A stretch of 64,000 nucleotides of DNA from Roseibium sediminis (lineage in GTDB: Bacteria > Pseudomonadota > Alphaproteobacteria > Rhizobiales > Stappiaceae): contig NZ_VXDB01000011.1 of the NCBI RefSeq assembly GCF_008711325.1, positions 113,540-177,539 on the forward strand. Reading direction: 5' to 3'. Below are positions 38,909 to 48,191 of this stretch, in pieces. The notes under the pieces are model-generated. The model was given only the letters and a program-made list of their open reading frames with translations. It did no database searches and was not told the origin of the DNA. Each line of letters opens with the position of its first letter. Within the stretch, counting starts at the first letter, position 1. Position numbers and translations under genes: made by a program.

Positions 38909-39454
38909 ATGGACATAAAGACGCTTGTCAAGCTCACTTCCAGAGCCTGGTCGTTGAACATATTGTCGTTGATGCATGACGGAACGCCCGGTCGGCAGGC
39001 CAGTCTTCTTGCCGCCACGGCCGCAAGCAGGACTGCGTTCGCCGCCAGCTTGGAGAACCTCGTCAGTCTCGGTTTCATTGAAAGGAACCCGGACCACGGA
39101 CACCCTCTGCGCCCGGAGTTTCGCCTGACGGATCAGGGCAAAATTGCTGCCCAAGTCGCTAAGAGGATTGTATCTTTGGTGCCGAGTGACGAGGAATTCA
39201 CATTGCTGCGTCGCAGCTGGACGGTGCCGGTCCTTGCCTTGATAGAGGAACCGCAAAGGTTCTCCCATCTGAGAACGAGCCTGATTTCAATAACGGATCG
39301 AGCCTTGTCCGGAACCTTGCAACAGCTGGAAGAGCGCCAGTGGGTTGATCGACACTTGGTCACCTCGGTCCGGACACCTTATCCGATATATGGTGCCATC
39401 AATCGCGGTCAGGAAATCACGCGCGCCATCAACTTGGCGTCGGGGCCGAGCTAA
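38909..39454 (+). CDS. HxlR-family transcriptional regulator
   Basis: 181 residues. A winged-helix DNA-binding protein with two similar helix-turn-helix-like halves. The second half has the HxlR pattern WTVPVLALIEEPQRFSHLRTSLISITDRALSGTLQQLEERQWVDR. It is divergent from a VOC-family gene, so local regulation of that gene is likely. The signal sensed is unknown. The tandem-domain layout makes it longer than typical ~110-residue HxlR proteins. Confidence 0.78.
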   Translation: MDIKTLVKLTSRAWSLNILSLMHDGTPGRQASLLAATAASRTAFAASLENLVSLGFIERNPDHGHPLRPEFRLTDQGKIAAQVAKRIVSLVPSDEEFTLLRRSWTVPVLALIEEPQRFSHLRTSLISITDRALSGTLQQLEERQWVDRHLVTSVRTPYPIYGAINRGQEITRAINLASGPS

Positions 39455-39516
39455 ACAATTAGGGCACCAGCGCCGCGCGCTTGCAGGCGGGTCAAACTAG
39501 GCGACCGCGCTTGCCG

Positions 39517-40341
39517 CTATTTCTTCTTTGCTGCCTGCCATGCCGCTTCCATCTCGTCGAGCGTCATCGCTTCGAGTGTGGTTCCGGTCTTGTTGGCATG
39601 GTCCTCAATGGCGGCAAAGCGCGTGCGGAATTTGCGATTGGTCTTGCGCAACGCTTCTTCGGGATCGATTTCCAGATGCCGCGCGAGGTTGGCGAGGGCA
39701 AACAGCGTATCGCCCAGTTCGTCTTCGATGCGAGCCTTGTCCGGCTCTGTTGCGGACAGCTCTTCTTCCAGCTCATCCGCTTCCTCACGGATTTTTGCCA
39801 GAACCAGACGCGCGTCGTTCCAGTCAAATCCGACCATTGAGGCCTTGCGCTGCAGCTTGTCGGCTTCCTGCAGGGCAGGGAAGGCGGAAGGAACTTCGTC
39901 GAGAAAGCCTTTGTTTGTTTCTGTTTGAAGCCCAATCGCTTCGCGGCGGGCACGACGTTCCGCCTTTTCCTCCGCCTTGATCTTCTCCCACATGCCCTTG
40001 GCCATGCCGGATGACCGCGCGTCCTCATCGCCAAAGACGTGCGGATGGCGGCGGATCATCTTTTTGGTAATGCCGTCAACTACATCGCCGAAATCGAACG
40101 ACTTTTCCTCTTCTGCCATGCGGGAGTGATAGACAACCTGTAACAACAGATCACCCAGTTCCTCACGCAAGTCATCCATGTCGCCCTTGTGGATGGCATC
40201 GGCGACTTCGTAGGCCTCTTCCAGCGTGTAAGGAATGATGGAGGCAAAATCCTGTTCAAGATCCCAGGGGCAGCCGGTCACCGGCGTCCGCAGCGCTGCC
40301 ATGATTTCAACTAGGCGGGTGACATCACGGCTTGGCTTCAT
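39517..40341 (-). CDS. mazG: Nucleoside triphosphate pyrophosphohydrolase MazG
   Basis: 274 residues from ATG 40341. It has two MazG domains. The first carries CPWDLEQDFASIIPYTLEEAYEVADAI and the EELGDLLLQVVYH metal-binding motif. The second has REEADELEEELS and IEDELGDTLFALANLARHL. It hydrolyses NTPs to NMPs and can dampen the stringent response. Location shortly after hfq-hflX is conserved in rhizobia. Confidence 0.95.
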   Translation of the reverse strand: MKPSRDVTRLVEIMAALRTPVTGCPWDLEQDFASIIPYTLEEAYEVADAIHKGDMDDLREELGDLLLQVVYHSRMAEEEKSFDFGDVVDGITKKMIRRHPHVFGDEDARSSGMAKGMWEKIKAEEKAERRARREAIGLQTETNKGFLDEVPSAFPALQEADKLQRKASMVGFDWNDARLVLAKIREEADELEEELSATEPDKARIEDELGDTLFALANLARHLEIDPEEALRKTNRKFRTRFAAIEDHANKTGTTLEAMTLDEMEAAWQAAKKK

Positions 40342-40445
40342 CAATGAGGGATCCTTGGCGCAAGATATAAATCTGGCGACTTACTAGCGTATGTCCTGGC
40401 AATTGACCATGGCGAGCGTGAACCAGCCCGCCATGCAGAGGTGAA

Positions 40446-40994
40446 TTACTGGATCGCAGGGCGGGTTTCGCCGGGAGCCTGTTCCAGAACAGTTGGAAGC
40501 TTGCCATCCCCGGTCATGAAGACATTCAGGATACGCGCCGGGGTCTCGCCGGTATTGTGGCCCTGATGGGTCATGTCGAGCGCTTCCATCAAACCATCTC
40601 CTTCACGGTAGAGCTTCTTGCCCAGACCGTCATAGGAAACAGTCACTTCGCCTTCCAGAACGTAGGAGAAAAGCGGTGCATGGTGCTTGTGCCAAGCCGT
40701 CTTCTCGCCGGGCGCCAATGTCACGATTATGGATTTGACCGCGATATTGTCTTTCGGGAACTGAAATTTTTCCCCTGCAACGGTCGTGTCGCCGGAAAAG
40801 ACTTCTTCCATGCGCTCATAGGGCGTGATTGCGGCGCGAAGCGCTTCTTCCGCCGCCTTCGAACCCGGCTTGGCATGGGGCGACAAGGGCGCCGGCTTAT
40901 GTTCGGGCGTCAGGGACTTGTCGGCAGCCAAGGCAGGTACGGCCACGAGACCCGCCACTGCAGCCGCAAGGACAGTATGGATTAGCTTTGCCAT
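40446..40994 (-). CDS. Exported cupin-domain protein
   Basis: 182 residues from ATG 40994, which has AGGGG 7 nt upstream and starts a clean signal peptide (cleavage at PALAA, about residue 24). A single cupin barrel shows GEKTAWHKHHAPLFSYVLEGEVTVSYDG, with histidines suited to metal binding, and the second cupin motif HNTGETPARIL. Probably periplasmic. Function unknown. Confidence 0.82.
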   Translation of the reverse strand: MAKLIHTVLAAAVAGLVAVPALAADKSLTPEHKPAPLSPHAKPGSKAAEEALRAAITPYERMEEVFSGDTTVAGEKFQFPKDNIAVKSIIVTLAPGEKTAWHKHHAPLFSYVLEGEVTVSYDGLGKKLYREGDGLMEALDMTHQGHNTGETPARILNVFMTGDGKLPTVLEQAPGETRPAIQ

Positions 40995-41099
40995 GGAAAG
41001 ACCCCTGATTTTTGATCGTTCTGTCACGGACACTCTAACGGAGACTTGGCGAAACCATGGCATCAAATTGAATGTGATGGGGAAATTACCTGTGCGGTA

Positions 41100-42245
41100 T
41101 CACCTGCGCATCGATGGATGCCAGAATGTGACAGCGCGCTCGATCATCGCAACAAGCCCGTAGAACAGCGACCCCGCCAGCGCAGCAACAGCAATTTCCG
41201 CCCAGACCATGTCCACATTCATGCGGCCAACTTCAGTGGAAATCCGGAAGCCCATGCCGACAATCGGTGTTCCGAAGAATTCGGCAACGATGGCACCAAT
41301 CAGGGCAAGCGTAGAATTGATCTTCAGCGCGTTGAAAATGAATGGCATGGCCATCGGCAGGCGGAGCTTGAACAAGGTCTGCCAGTAGCTGGACGCATAG
41401 GTGCGCATCAGGTCGCGCTGCATGGCATCGGAGGCAGCCAACCCGGAAACCGTGTTCACCAGCATCGGGAAGAACGTCATGATGATGACGACAGCCGCCT
41501 TGGACGGCCAGTCGAAGCCGAACCACATGACCATGATCGGGGCAACGCCGATGATCGGCAGGGCGGAGACAAAGTTGCCGATGGGCAGCAGGCCGCGGCG
41601 AAGAAACGGCGAACGGTCAACCAGAATGGCCGTGATGAACGCGGAGCCACATCCGACCGCATAGCCAATCAGCACAGCCTTCACGAAGGTTTGCTGAAAG
41701 TCGGCCCAGAGTGTCGGAACCGAGCCCACAAGCCGCACCCAGATCTCGGATGGGGCAGGAAGCAGCACTTTCGGAACGCCCGCCCCGGTGACAATCAGTT
41801 CCCAAAGCAGCAGCAGCGTTGCCCCAAACAAGAGCGGGATGAGAAGATTGACGACCCTGGCTGCGGACGGATCACTCAACCGCCACGCAGCAAGCCGGTC
41901 AACAAAAAGCCAGAAGGAGAACCAGAGGGCACAGACAAGAGCCCAGAACCCGAAAGCGGCGTCACCGGCAAATTGATGAGCCGCGCGTATCAAGAACCAC
42001 CCGGACACCGCACAAACGACACCAAGCGCAATATCACCAGCCCGGTTATGTGCAAAACCGAGGGAGTAGCGAACGCCAAGGATGGCCAGAAAGCCGAAGG
42101 GTATGCCAAGGTTGGGGGTGTTGAAGACATATCGATCGCCTGCGAACGCCATTGTTGCGAGCGACAGACCAACACAAACAATGACAAGACCGGCGAGGAT
42201 CGCCGCAGTGTCGAAGCGGGAGCGGGATGCGGTCATGGAACTCAT
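41100..42245 (-). CDS. ABC transporter permease (SsuC/TauC type) with long N-terminal membrane extension
   Basis: 381 residues. The C-terminal ~250 residues are a standard binding-protein-dependent permease with the EAA-type loop (MRTYASSYWQTLFKLRLPMAMP). Ahead of it lies an extra ~130-residue region with about four hydrophobic helices not found in the usual 250-300-residue SsuC/TauC proteins. The start overlaps the upstream permease stop by ATGA, so translation is coupled. It is the last gene of the importer operon. Likely substrate in this context: a pyrimidine or its breakdown product (inference). Confidence 0.85.
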   Translation of the reverse strand: MSSMTASRSRFDTAAILAGLVIVCVGLSLATMAFAGDRYVFNTPNLGIPFGFLAILGVRYSLGFAHNRAGDIALGVVCAVSGWFLIRAAHQFAGDAAFGFWALVCALWFSFWLFVDRLAAWRLSDPSAARVVNLLIPLLFGATLLLLWELIVTGAGVPKVLLPAPSEIWVRLVGSVPTLWADFQQTFVKAVLIGYAVGCGSAFITAILVDRSPFLRRGLLPIGNFVSALPIIGVAPIMVMWFGFDWPSKAAVVIIMTFFPMLVNTVSGLAASDAMQRDLMRTYASSYWQTLFKLRLPMAMPFIFNALKINSTLALIGAIVAEFFGTPIVGMGFRISTEVGRMNVDMVWAEIAVAALAGSLFYGLVAMIERAVTFWHPSMRR

Positions 42246-43165
42246 CTATCCATCCCCATATACTTAAGCGTCTGTTTTTCAATCACGCCAATCAACGCAA
42301 CCAGCGCTCCGGCCAGAAGGGCAGCCATGAGCAGCGCCGACCAGATCTGGACCGTCTGACCATAATAGGACCCTGCCAGCAGGCGGGCTCCAAGACCGGC
42401 AACAGCGCCCGTTGGAAGTTCACCCACAATTGCTCCGACAAGGGATGCAGCCATGCCGATCTTCATCGAGGTGAAGAGATAGGGAACGGCGTAGGGCAGG
42501 CGCAGTTTCCAAAAGGCCTGCCAGCGCGTTGCAGAATAGGTGTGCATCAGGTCCATGTGGATCACCTCCGGCGACCGCAACCCCTTCACCATGCCTACCG
42601 TTACCGGGAAGAACGAAAGATAGGTGGAGATCATCGCCTTGGGCAGCAGGCCGGATATGCCGACTGCGTTCAAGACAACGATGATCATCGGCGCAATCGC
42701 AAGGATTGGAATGGTTTGCGAAGAAATCACCCAGGGCATCATCGACTTGTCGAGAACACGGCTATGCACGATCCCGACCGCCAAAAGGATACCAAGTGTG
42801 GTCCCGATCAGAAAACCCAGCAGAGTGGAGGAGAGGGTGATCCCGGTGTGATAGACTAGCGACCGTTTGGACGTGATCTTCTTGTTCACCGTCGTGTCCC
42901 ACATCTCCGCGATCACCTGATGGGGAGCCGGGAGGACCGGGCGCTCCTGCGCCAGCGTATCCGTTACCAACTGGCTGAACGGCACATCAACCTGATTGGC
43001 CCGCTCATAGATTTCAATCTGGAACTTGGCATTGAGCGAGACCGCCGCGATGTACCAGATCGCAAGGATCGCAAGCACCACAACAATCACGGGGCCCGTG
43101 GTGCCGGCCATGAGACCCGCGAAGGGATTTGCTGTGCGAGACGCAGGGAGGGCGATATCAGTCAT
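42242..43165 (-). CDS. ABC transporter permease (SsuC/TauC type)
   Basis: 307 residues with an N-terminal helix (VIVVVLAILAIWYIAAVSL), a soluble segment of about 60 residues, and the five-helix permease core. The cytoplasmic coupling loop is MHTYSATRWQAFWKLRLPYAVP. It resembles the NitT/TauT/thiamine-precursor group. The start overlaps the GNAT gene stop by 4 bp. With the permease at 41100 it forms a heterodimeric importer. Confidence 0.87.
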   Translation of the reverse strand: MTDIALPASRTANPFAGLMAGTTGPVIVVVLAILAIWYIAAVSLNAKFQIEIYERANQVDVPFSQLVTDTLAQERPVLPAPHQVIAEMWDTTVNKKITSKRSLVYHTGITLSSTLLGFLIGTTLGILLAVGIVHSRVLDKSMMPWVISSQTIPILAIAPMIIVVLNAVGISGLLPKAMISTYLSFFPVTVGMVKGLRSPEVIHMDLMHTYSATRWQAFWKLRLPYAVPYLFTSMKIGMAASLVGAIVGELPTGAVAGLGARLLAGSYYGQTVQIWSALLMAALLAGALVALIGVIEKQTLKYMGMDR

Positions 43166-43638
43166 ACAGCGACCTCCGGTTTAGCCCAGCAAAACAAGAT
43201 GTCTGGCAGTCCCTCTTCATTTTCACCAGTGGTGCGCCGCACCTCGACAAAACCTTCCCGCCGATAAAAGGCCGGAGCCTTTGTATTCGCTTCAAACGCC
43301 CAAAGTGAGAGCTTTGCGGAGCCGTTCAGTTTGACGTGATCAAGAAGCATCTTGCCGAAACCGCGTCCTCGAGCATCGCGATGGAGGTAAAGTGCTGTTA
43401 CAAAATCATCTGTTGCAGAGAGAAATCCAAAATTGGAGCCTTCTACATCTACCACCCAAACCTGTTGCTGTTTGAATACGATGTCCTCGTAGTAGCCTGT
43501 AACATCCGTGCGGCTGTGAACACGAGGCATCCAAGGCGTTTCGTCCACCCAGTCGTTGAATATATCTGCACACACTGCCATGTCGCCAAAACTGGCCTCA
43601 CGAACCGCAGGCATGCCTTGCACGACCTCAATCCTCAT
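43162..43638 (-). CDS. GNAT-family N-acetyltransferase inside the ABC operon
   Basis: 158 residues. The acetyl-CoA loop is visible as RDARGRGFGKMLLDHV (R/Q-x-x-G-x-G/A), with the preceding strand FVTALYLHR and the C-terminal FYRREGFVEV typical of GNATs. It overlaps the ATPase gene by 11 bp and the permease gene by 4 bp, so it is an integral part of the operon rather than a passenger. The acceptor is unknown; an amine made or imported by this cluster is possible (inference). Confidence 0.85.
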   Translation of the reverse strand: MRIEVVQGMPAVREASFGDMAVCADIFNDWVDETPWMPRVHSRTDVTGYYEDIVFKQQQVWVVDVEGSNFGFLSATDDFVTALYLHRDARGRGFGKMLLDHVKLNGSAKLSLWAFEANTKAPAFYRREGFVEVRRTTGENEEGLPDILFCWAKPEVAV

Positions 43639-44410
43639 AACTATGCCCCGCTTTCAACCCTTCGCGGACGCGGTGGGCGATTTTGAGGAACTCCGGAGTT
43701 TCGCGGACATCAAGAGACCGGTCGCGCGGCAGATTGCTTTCAATGACGTCGTAGATCCGCCCGGGGCGCGGGCAGAGCACCACGATCTTTGTGGAGAGGA
43801 ACACCGCTTCCGGGATCGAATGCGTGACAAAGACAACGGTCTTGTTGGTCTTTGCCCAAAGCTGCAGAAGTTGTTCGTTGAGATGGTCGCGCACGATTTC
43901 ATCGAGAGCGCCAAAGGGTTCGTCCATCAAAAGGAGGTCGGGTTCCACCGCGAGGGCGCGGGCAATGGAGGCTCGTTGCTGCATGCCTCCGGACAGTTGC
44001 CACGGATATTTCTTTTCAAAACCGCCAAGATTGACCAGTTCCAGATTGCGTGAAATCCGGGCCTCTTGCTCCTCACGCGAGAGACCCATGATTTCTAGCG
44101 GCAGGGCCACGTTCTTTGCAATGGTCCGCCACGGGTAAAGGGCAGCAGCCTGAAACACATAGCCATAGGACCGGTTGAGCCGCGCCTCGTGCGGCGACAC
44201 ATCGTTGACCGTGATTGAGCCGTCTGTGGGTTGTTCCAGATCGGCGATCACACGCAGCAGCGTGGTCTTCCCACAGCCGGACGGGCCGATGAAGGAAACG
44301 AAGTCTCCCTGATTGATCGTCAGGTCGATATTGGAAAGCGCATGGACCGGACCATCATTTGTCTGGAAGGTCAGCGAGAGCTTTTTGGCCTCAACCACGG
44401 TTCTTGTCAT
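43628..44410 (-). CDS. ABC transporter ATP-binding protein (SsuB/TauB type)
   Basis: 260 residues from ATG 44410, chosen for AGGA about 8 nt upstream and for the family start; the frame is open to ATG or other starts up to 44476. Walker A GPSGCGKTT, Q-loop YVFQAAALYPWR, signature LSGGMQQRASIARAL and Walker B LLLMDEPFGALD are all intact. It powers the two permeases downstream. No substrate-binding protein gene is found in the block. Confidence 0.9.
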   Translation of the reverse strand: MTRTVVEAKKLSLTFQTNDGPVHALSNIDLTINQGDFVSFIGPSGCGKTTLLRVIADLEQPTDGSITVNDVSPHEARLNRSYGYVFQAAALYPWRTIAKNVALPLEIMGLSREEQEARISRNLELVNLGGFEKKYPWQLSGGMQQRASIARALAVEPDLLLMDEPFGALDEIVRDHLNEQLLQLWAKTNKTVVFVTHSIPEAVFLSTKIVVLCPRPGRIYDVIESNLPRDRSLDVRETPEFLKIAHRVREGLKAGHSYED

Positions 44411-44497
44411 GTTCGTCCTGCCGTCCTCATCGCGTGGATGAAGTCTTTCCATTGTTTCAGCCATTTCTGCCTGCAAGGTTCAGTCTCCATCTTCCGG

Positions 44498-46093
44498 TCA
44501 TAGCTTGAGCAACCGGGCTTTTGCCCGATCAAGTGCCTTGAGCAATTGCTCTCGATTTTCGTCTGTTATCGCGTGTGGATCGATGTAGATACGTGCGCCA
44601 TCAACGCGCTCATCGATCGTTTCGAGCCCGGATTGCGAGATTTCCAGATCGGTTACACGATACGGGATGACATCGCGTCCAATGCCTTTCAGGCGAATTG
44701 GTTCCAGAGGCTCGGCCTTCACCAGATCTGCCACATGAACATAGGTTTCATAGCTCATGACGATGCCGCCGGGTTCCGCAATGGATTCCAGCCGCGCAGC
44801 CAGATTGGCTTCCGCACCGATGATTGTGTAATCCATGCGTTCGTTGCTGCCGAAGTTCCCAACGTTGCAATAGCCGGTATTGATGCCAATCCTGGCCTTG
44901 AAGGGTTCCTCGATGCCTTTCGCGCGCCAGATGACATAGAGTTCGGCGAGGCGCTTTTGCATCTCGATAGCCATCTGGACACAGGCCCGTGCGTCTTCCT
45001 TCGGCCCGCGCGTTTCCGGATCGCCGAAAAAGGCAAGGATCGCGTCGCCAATGAACTTGTCCAGCGTCGCCCCGTGCTTGGCGGCAATCGCGGACATTTC
45101 GGTGAAGTAGTCGTTGAGCAGTTCGGTCAACTCTTCCGGCTGCAACCGTTCGGATGTGATCGTAAAGTCCTTTATATCGGAAAAGAAGATGGTGAGCTTC
45201 TTGCGCTCGGTCGTCAGCGTCGTGTCGCGCTCGCCACTGAAGATCGACTTATAGACCTGTGGTGACAGGTACTTTGAGATCTTGAGAGACACAGTCGCCA
45301 AGAAGGAATTCGTTTCCTCCAGTTCCCGGTTCAACCGCGAATAGCTGGCAGCCTGATAGGTCTGCATGACGGCAAAAGAGACACCGAAAATCCCTGCGCC
45401 GACAAAATAGGCGAGCAGGTATTTGAAGGAGGCCAGATTGGTGACAATGGCCTGCTCAATCTCTATCGCCTGTATGCCGCGGACATCACCAACCTTCCAG
45501 TCCTTCTTGGGGCTCAAGGGGCTGGAATTGTGACACTCCACACAGGCAGCCCCCATGACGACCGGACCCGCCAGACGAATGCGGCGGTCGAAAAGGCTGC
45601 CGTCAATCCGGGTGACGATCTCGTGCCCCTGTTGGCTGGCCGCCTTTTCAGTCCGAAATGTCGCAAGCGCGTAACGCTCGAAATCGTCGAGCTTGTGCGG
45701 CTCGCGCCCTTCAAAGGGATAGTCGGAGACAAATCGATAGCGCACATTGCGCCCGTGCTCGCCGACGACTTCTCCCAGTTCAAGAGACAAGGTTGCAGGA
45801 ATGGGAATGGCACCGGGTACGATGGCATAGTCAGCCGCCGCAACACTATCTCCCGCATGGGCCTGCACACGGGAAACGACATTGTTCGCGTAGTAGGCGC
45901 GAATGTCGGTGATCATTTCGTTGAGGGTCTCGGCCTGCCGCTCCAGCGCGACATCCGAAATATGTCGCAGGTCGAGCCAAACGGCGACGGGGAGCAACAA
46001 CAGCGCAACCGCGACCGCCAATCCAAACAGGGCAGGACGCCTGTTGAACAGCTGATATGCGGCATCCATGCCCCTTTTGAGTGTGTTCCCCAC
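44498..46093 (-). CDS. Adenylate cyclase with periplasmic c-heme (CXXCH) DUF3365-type sensor
   Basis: 531 residues. A membrane helix (about 21-41) leads into an extracytoplasmic domain (about 45-215) resembling DUF3365/Tll0287-like sensors, with one CXXCH c-heme motif (C184-x-x-C187-H188). A second helix (about 223-245) and a short helical linker precede a class III cyclase domain (from about 297). Catalytic residues are present: metal Asp D306 and D350, adenine-type Lys K346, and N430/R434 in the AEANLAARLE helix. K346 favours ATP over GTP. Expected to make cAMP in response to a redox or gas signal. Lies between the dihydropyrimidinase and the importer, same strand. Confidence 0.85.
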   Translation of the reverse strand: MGNTLKRGMDAAYQLFNRRPALFGLAVAVALLLLPVAVWLDLRHISDVALERQAETLNEMITDIRAYYANNVVSRVQAHAGDSVAAADYAIVPGAIPIPATLSLELGEVVGEHGRNVRYRFVSDYPFEGREPHKLDDFERYALATFRTEKAASQQGHEIVTRIDGSLFDRRIRLAGPVVMGAACVECHNSSPLSPKKDWKVGDVRGIQAIEIEQAIVTNLASFKYLLAYFVGAGIFGVSFAVMQTYQAASYSRLNRELEETNSFLATVSLKISKYLSPQVYKSIFSGERDTTLTTERKKLTIFFSDIKDFTITSERLQPEELTELLNDYFTEMSAIAAKHGATLDKFIGDAILAFFGDPETRGPKEDARACVQMAIEMQKRLAELYVIWRAKGIEEPFKARIGINTGYCNVGNFGSNERMDYTIIGAEANLAARLESIAEPGGIVMSYETYVHVADLVKAEPLEPIRLKGIGRDVIPYRVTDLEISQSGLETIDERVDGARIYIDPHAITDENREQLLKALDRAKARLLKL

Positions 46094-46200
46094 GCCCTTT
46101 GTAACCTTTCCCTTGCGACGACCTTAATGGCCGTTCGCCGCCCCCCAAGGTTTCCCGTCGCCGGTCGATTGGCGACGGGTCTTTCATTCGGCCATTGCGA

Positions 46201-47658
46201 TCAAACTCCGCTGACCGGAATACCGGAGCGCTCCACCTTGCGCGGCGCTGTCAGCTCTTTCCAGGTCGACAAGGCCTTGTTGACCGCCTGAAACGGCTCG
46301 CGCTTGACAAACTTGCCGTGACCTTGCTGCGGCACAACCTTGCCGTCGTCCACTGCCACTCGTCCGCGCGAAAGGGTGTATCTCGGAAGTCCCTTGACCT
46401 TCTTTCCTTCGAACACGTTGTAATCAATAGCTGATTCCTGCGAGGCTGCAGAAATCGTCTTCTCCTTGTTTGGATCCCAAACCACAAGATCCGCGTCCGC
46501 TCCAACCAGAACGGCACCTTTCTTCGGGTAGACATTCAGGATCTTGGCAATGTTGGTGGAGGTCACAGCCACAAATTCGCTCGGCGTAAGCCGTCCGGTA
46601 TTGACGCCATAGGTCCAGAGCATCGGCATGCGATCTTCCAGCCCTCCGGTGCCATTCGGGATCTTCGTGAAGTCACCCACGCCGGTGCGCTTCTGGTCGG
46701 TGGTAAAAGCGCAGTGGTCGGTCGCGACAACCTGCAGGGAACCCGACGCGAGACCTGCCCACAAGCTATCCTGATGCTTCTTGTCCCGGAACGGCGGCGA
46801 CATGACACGCCGTGCCGCGTGATCCCAGTCGGCGTGCTTGTATTCGCTGTCATCCAGAGTGAGATGCTGGATCAGCGGCTCGCCATAGGCACGAATGCCG
46901 TTCTGGCGCGCACGGCGGATCGCTTCATGCGCCTGTTCGGACGAGGTGTGAACGATATAGACCGGCACTCCAGCCATGTCGGCAATCATGATCGCGCGGT
47001 TGGTGGCTTCGCCTTCCACTTCCGGCGGACGGGAATAGGCATGGGCCTCCGGGCCGTTGTTGCCTTCGGCCAGAAGCTTGGCCTGAAGAGAGGCAACCAC
47101 ATCGCCGTTTTCTGCATGAACCAGGGGGAGGGCACCCAGTTCTGCGCAACGCTGGAAGGAGGCAAACATTTCATCGTCATTCACCATCAAGGCGCCCTTG
47201 TAGGCCATGAAGTGCTTGAAGGTGTTGATGCCGCGCTCGCGAACCACGGTCTCCATTTCGTTGAAGACCTTTTCGCCCCACCAGGTGATCGCCATGTGGA
47301 AGGAATAATCGCAGTGGGCCATGGAGGACTTGTTGTCCCACATTTGCAGTGCTTCCAGCAGCGACTGGTCTGGAGAGGGCAGGGCAAAGTCGACAACCAT
47401 GGTGGTTCCACCGGCAAGCGCCGCCCGTGTTCCACTGTCGAAATTGTCGGAGGAATAGGTGCCCATGAAGGGCATTTCCAGATGCGTATGCGGATCGATG
47501 CCACCCGGCATGATGTAGCAACCCGACGCATCCAGCGTGGTGTCTCCGGAAAGGTTCGGACCGATCTCGGTGATCGTCCCGTTCTCGATCCTCACATCGG
47601 CTTCGTAGCTGAGATCGGCGGTAACAACCGTCCCGCCCTTGATCACTGTACTTGGCAT
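46201..47658 (-). CDS. hydA: Dihydropyrimidinase / D-hydantoinase
   Basis: 485 residues of the amidohydrolase superfamily. It opens the ring of dihydrouracil and dihydrothymine, giving N-carbamoyl-beta-amino acids. Metal ligands are visible: HTH in IDPHTHLEMP, the carboxylated Lys in FMAYKGALMV, His in HAENGDVV and VHTSSEQAH, and Asp in ATDHCAFT. A GGGAGGAG site precedes the ATG. In this block it acts before the carbamoyl hydrolase (48337-49593), from which it is separated by a GIY-YIG/palindrome insertion. Confidence 0.95.
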   Translation of the reverse strand: MPSTVIKGGTVVTADLSYEADVRIENGTITEIGPNLSGDTTLDASGCYIMPGGIDPHTHLEMPFMGTYSSDNFDSGTRAALAGGTTMVVDFALPSPDQSLLEALQMWDNKSSMAHCDYSFHMAITWWGEKVFNEMETVVRERGINTFKHFMAYKGALMVNDDEMFASFQRCAELGALPLVHAENGDVVASLQAKLLAEGNNGPEAHAYSRPPEVEGEATNRAIMIADMAGVPVYIVHTSSEQAHEAIRRARQNGIRAYGEPLIQHLTLDDSEYKHADWDHAARRVMSPPFRDKKHQDSLWAGLASGSLQVVATDHCAFTTDQKRTGVGDFTKIPNGTGGLEDRMPMLWTYGVNTGRLTPSEFVAVTSTNIAKILNVYPKKGAVLVGADADLVVWDPNKEKTISAASQESAIDYNVFEGKKVKGLPRYTLSRGRVAVDDGKVVPQQGHGKFVKREPFQAVNKALSTWKELTAPRKVERSGIPVSGV

Positions 47659-47720
47659 TTCACTCCTCCCACTCAGATTTCCAGATCGCGGAGATGAACC
47701 GCAAAAACAACACCATTTCC

Positions 47721-47863
47721 GGGCTCTCCGATCCCGGGTCTCATTTCATTCGCCCGGGATGACGATGGAGAGTTTGTTGGCTTGTTTGACTCCTTTCAGA
47801 GTAACTCAAACTTTCAATAGTCATCCCGGACAAACGCAGTGCAGATCCGGGATCGGAGAGCCC
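47721..47863. repeat. Palindromic repeat module 1 (left of GIY-YIG gene)
   Basis: A ~143-bp unit whose two ends are inverted repeats. GGGCTCTCCGATCCC (47721-47735) is an exact complement of GGGATCGGAGAGCCC (47849-47863), and similarity continues inward for about 43 nt per arm (CCCGGGATGA against TCATCCCGG). The spacer is AT-rich. A second, diverged copy in the same orientation lies at 48192-48330. Its sense is REP/BIME-like. Confidence 0.75.
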
Positions 47864-47891
47864 GATCGCCCATCGTTCAACCATTCAGCTC

Positions 47892-48164
47892 CTAGTACAA
47901 ATCTCTCCATTTTGGGTTCATTCTTTCGATCAGCTCAAACTTCCATTCTCTCCGCCACCGTTTAATCTGCTTTTCGCGTTTAATGGCTTCAATCATTTCG
48001 GCGCATTCTTCGTACCAAACCAATCGCTTCAGTCCGTAGATATTCGTGAAGCCTTCAAGCAAACCTTCTCGGTGTTCGTATATCCGCCGTTCCAGGTTGC
48101 TGGTAACTCCCGTGTAGAGTGTTTCATATGGTTTTGACGCCATGATGTAGACCCACGCGGGCAA
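47892..48164 (-). CDS. GIY-YIG superfamily endonuclease-like protein
   Basis: 90 residues, complete single GIY-YIG domain. Motif elements: VYIMAS (5-10), YTGVT (17-21), R27 in LERRIYEHR, E64 in KREKQIKRW and a final N-P-x-W-x-D-L. This is the small stand-alone group common in alphaproteobacteria. It sits exactly between two copies of a palindromic repeat and interrupts the order carbamoylase-dihydropyrimidinase. The start is well supported by length and homology. The biological role is unknown. Confidence 0.88.
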   Translation of the reverse strand: MPAWVYIMASKPYETLYTGVTSNLERRIYEHREGLLEGFTNIYGLKRLVWYEECAEMIEAIKREKQIKRWRREWKFELIERMNPKWRDLY

Positions 48165-48191
48165 CGGTTCTTTGTCCTTCTCTAGCTCCGA

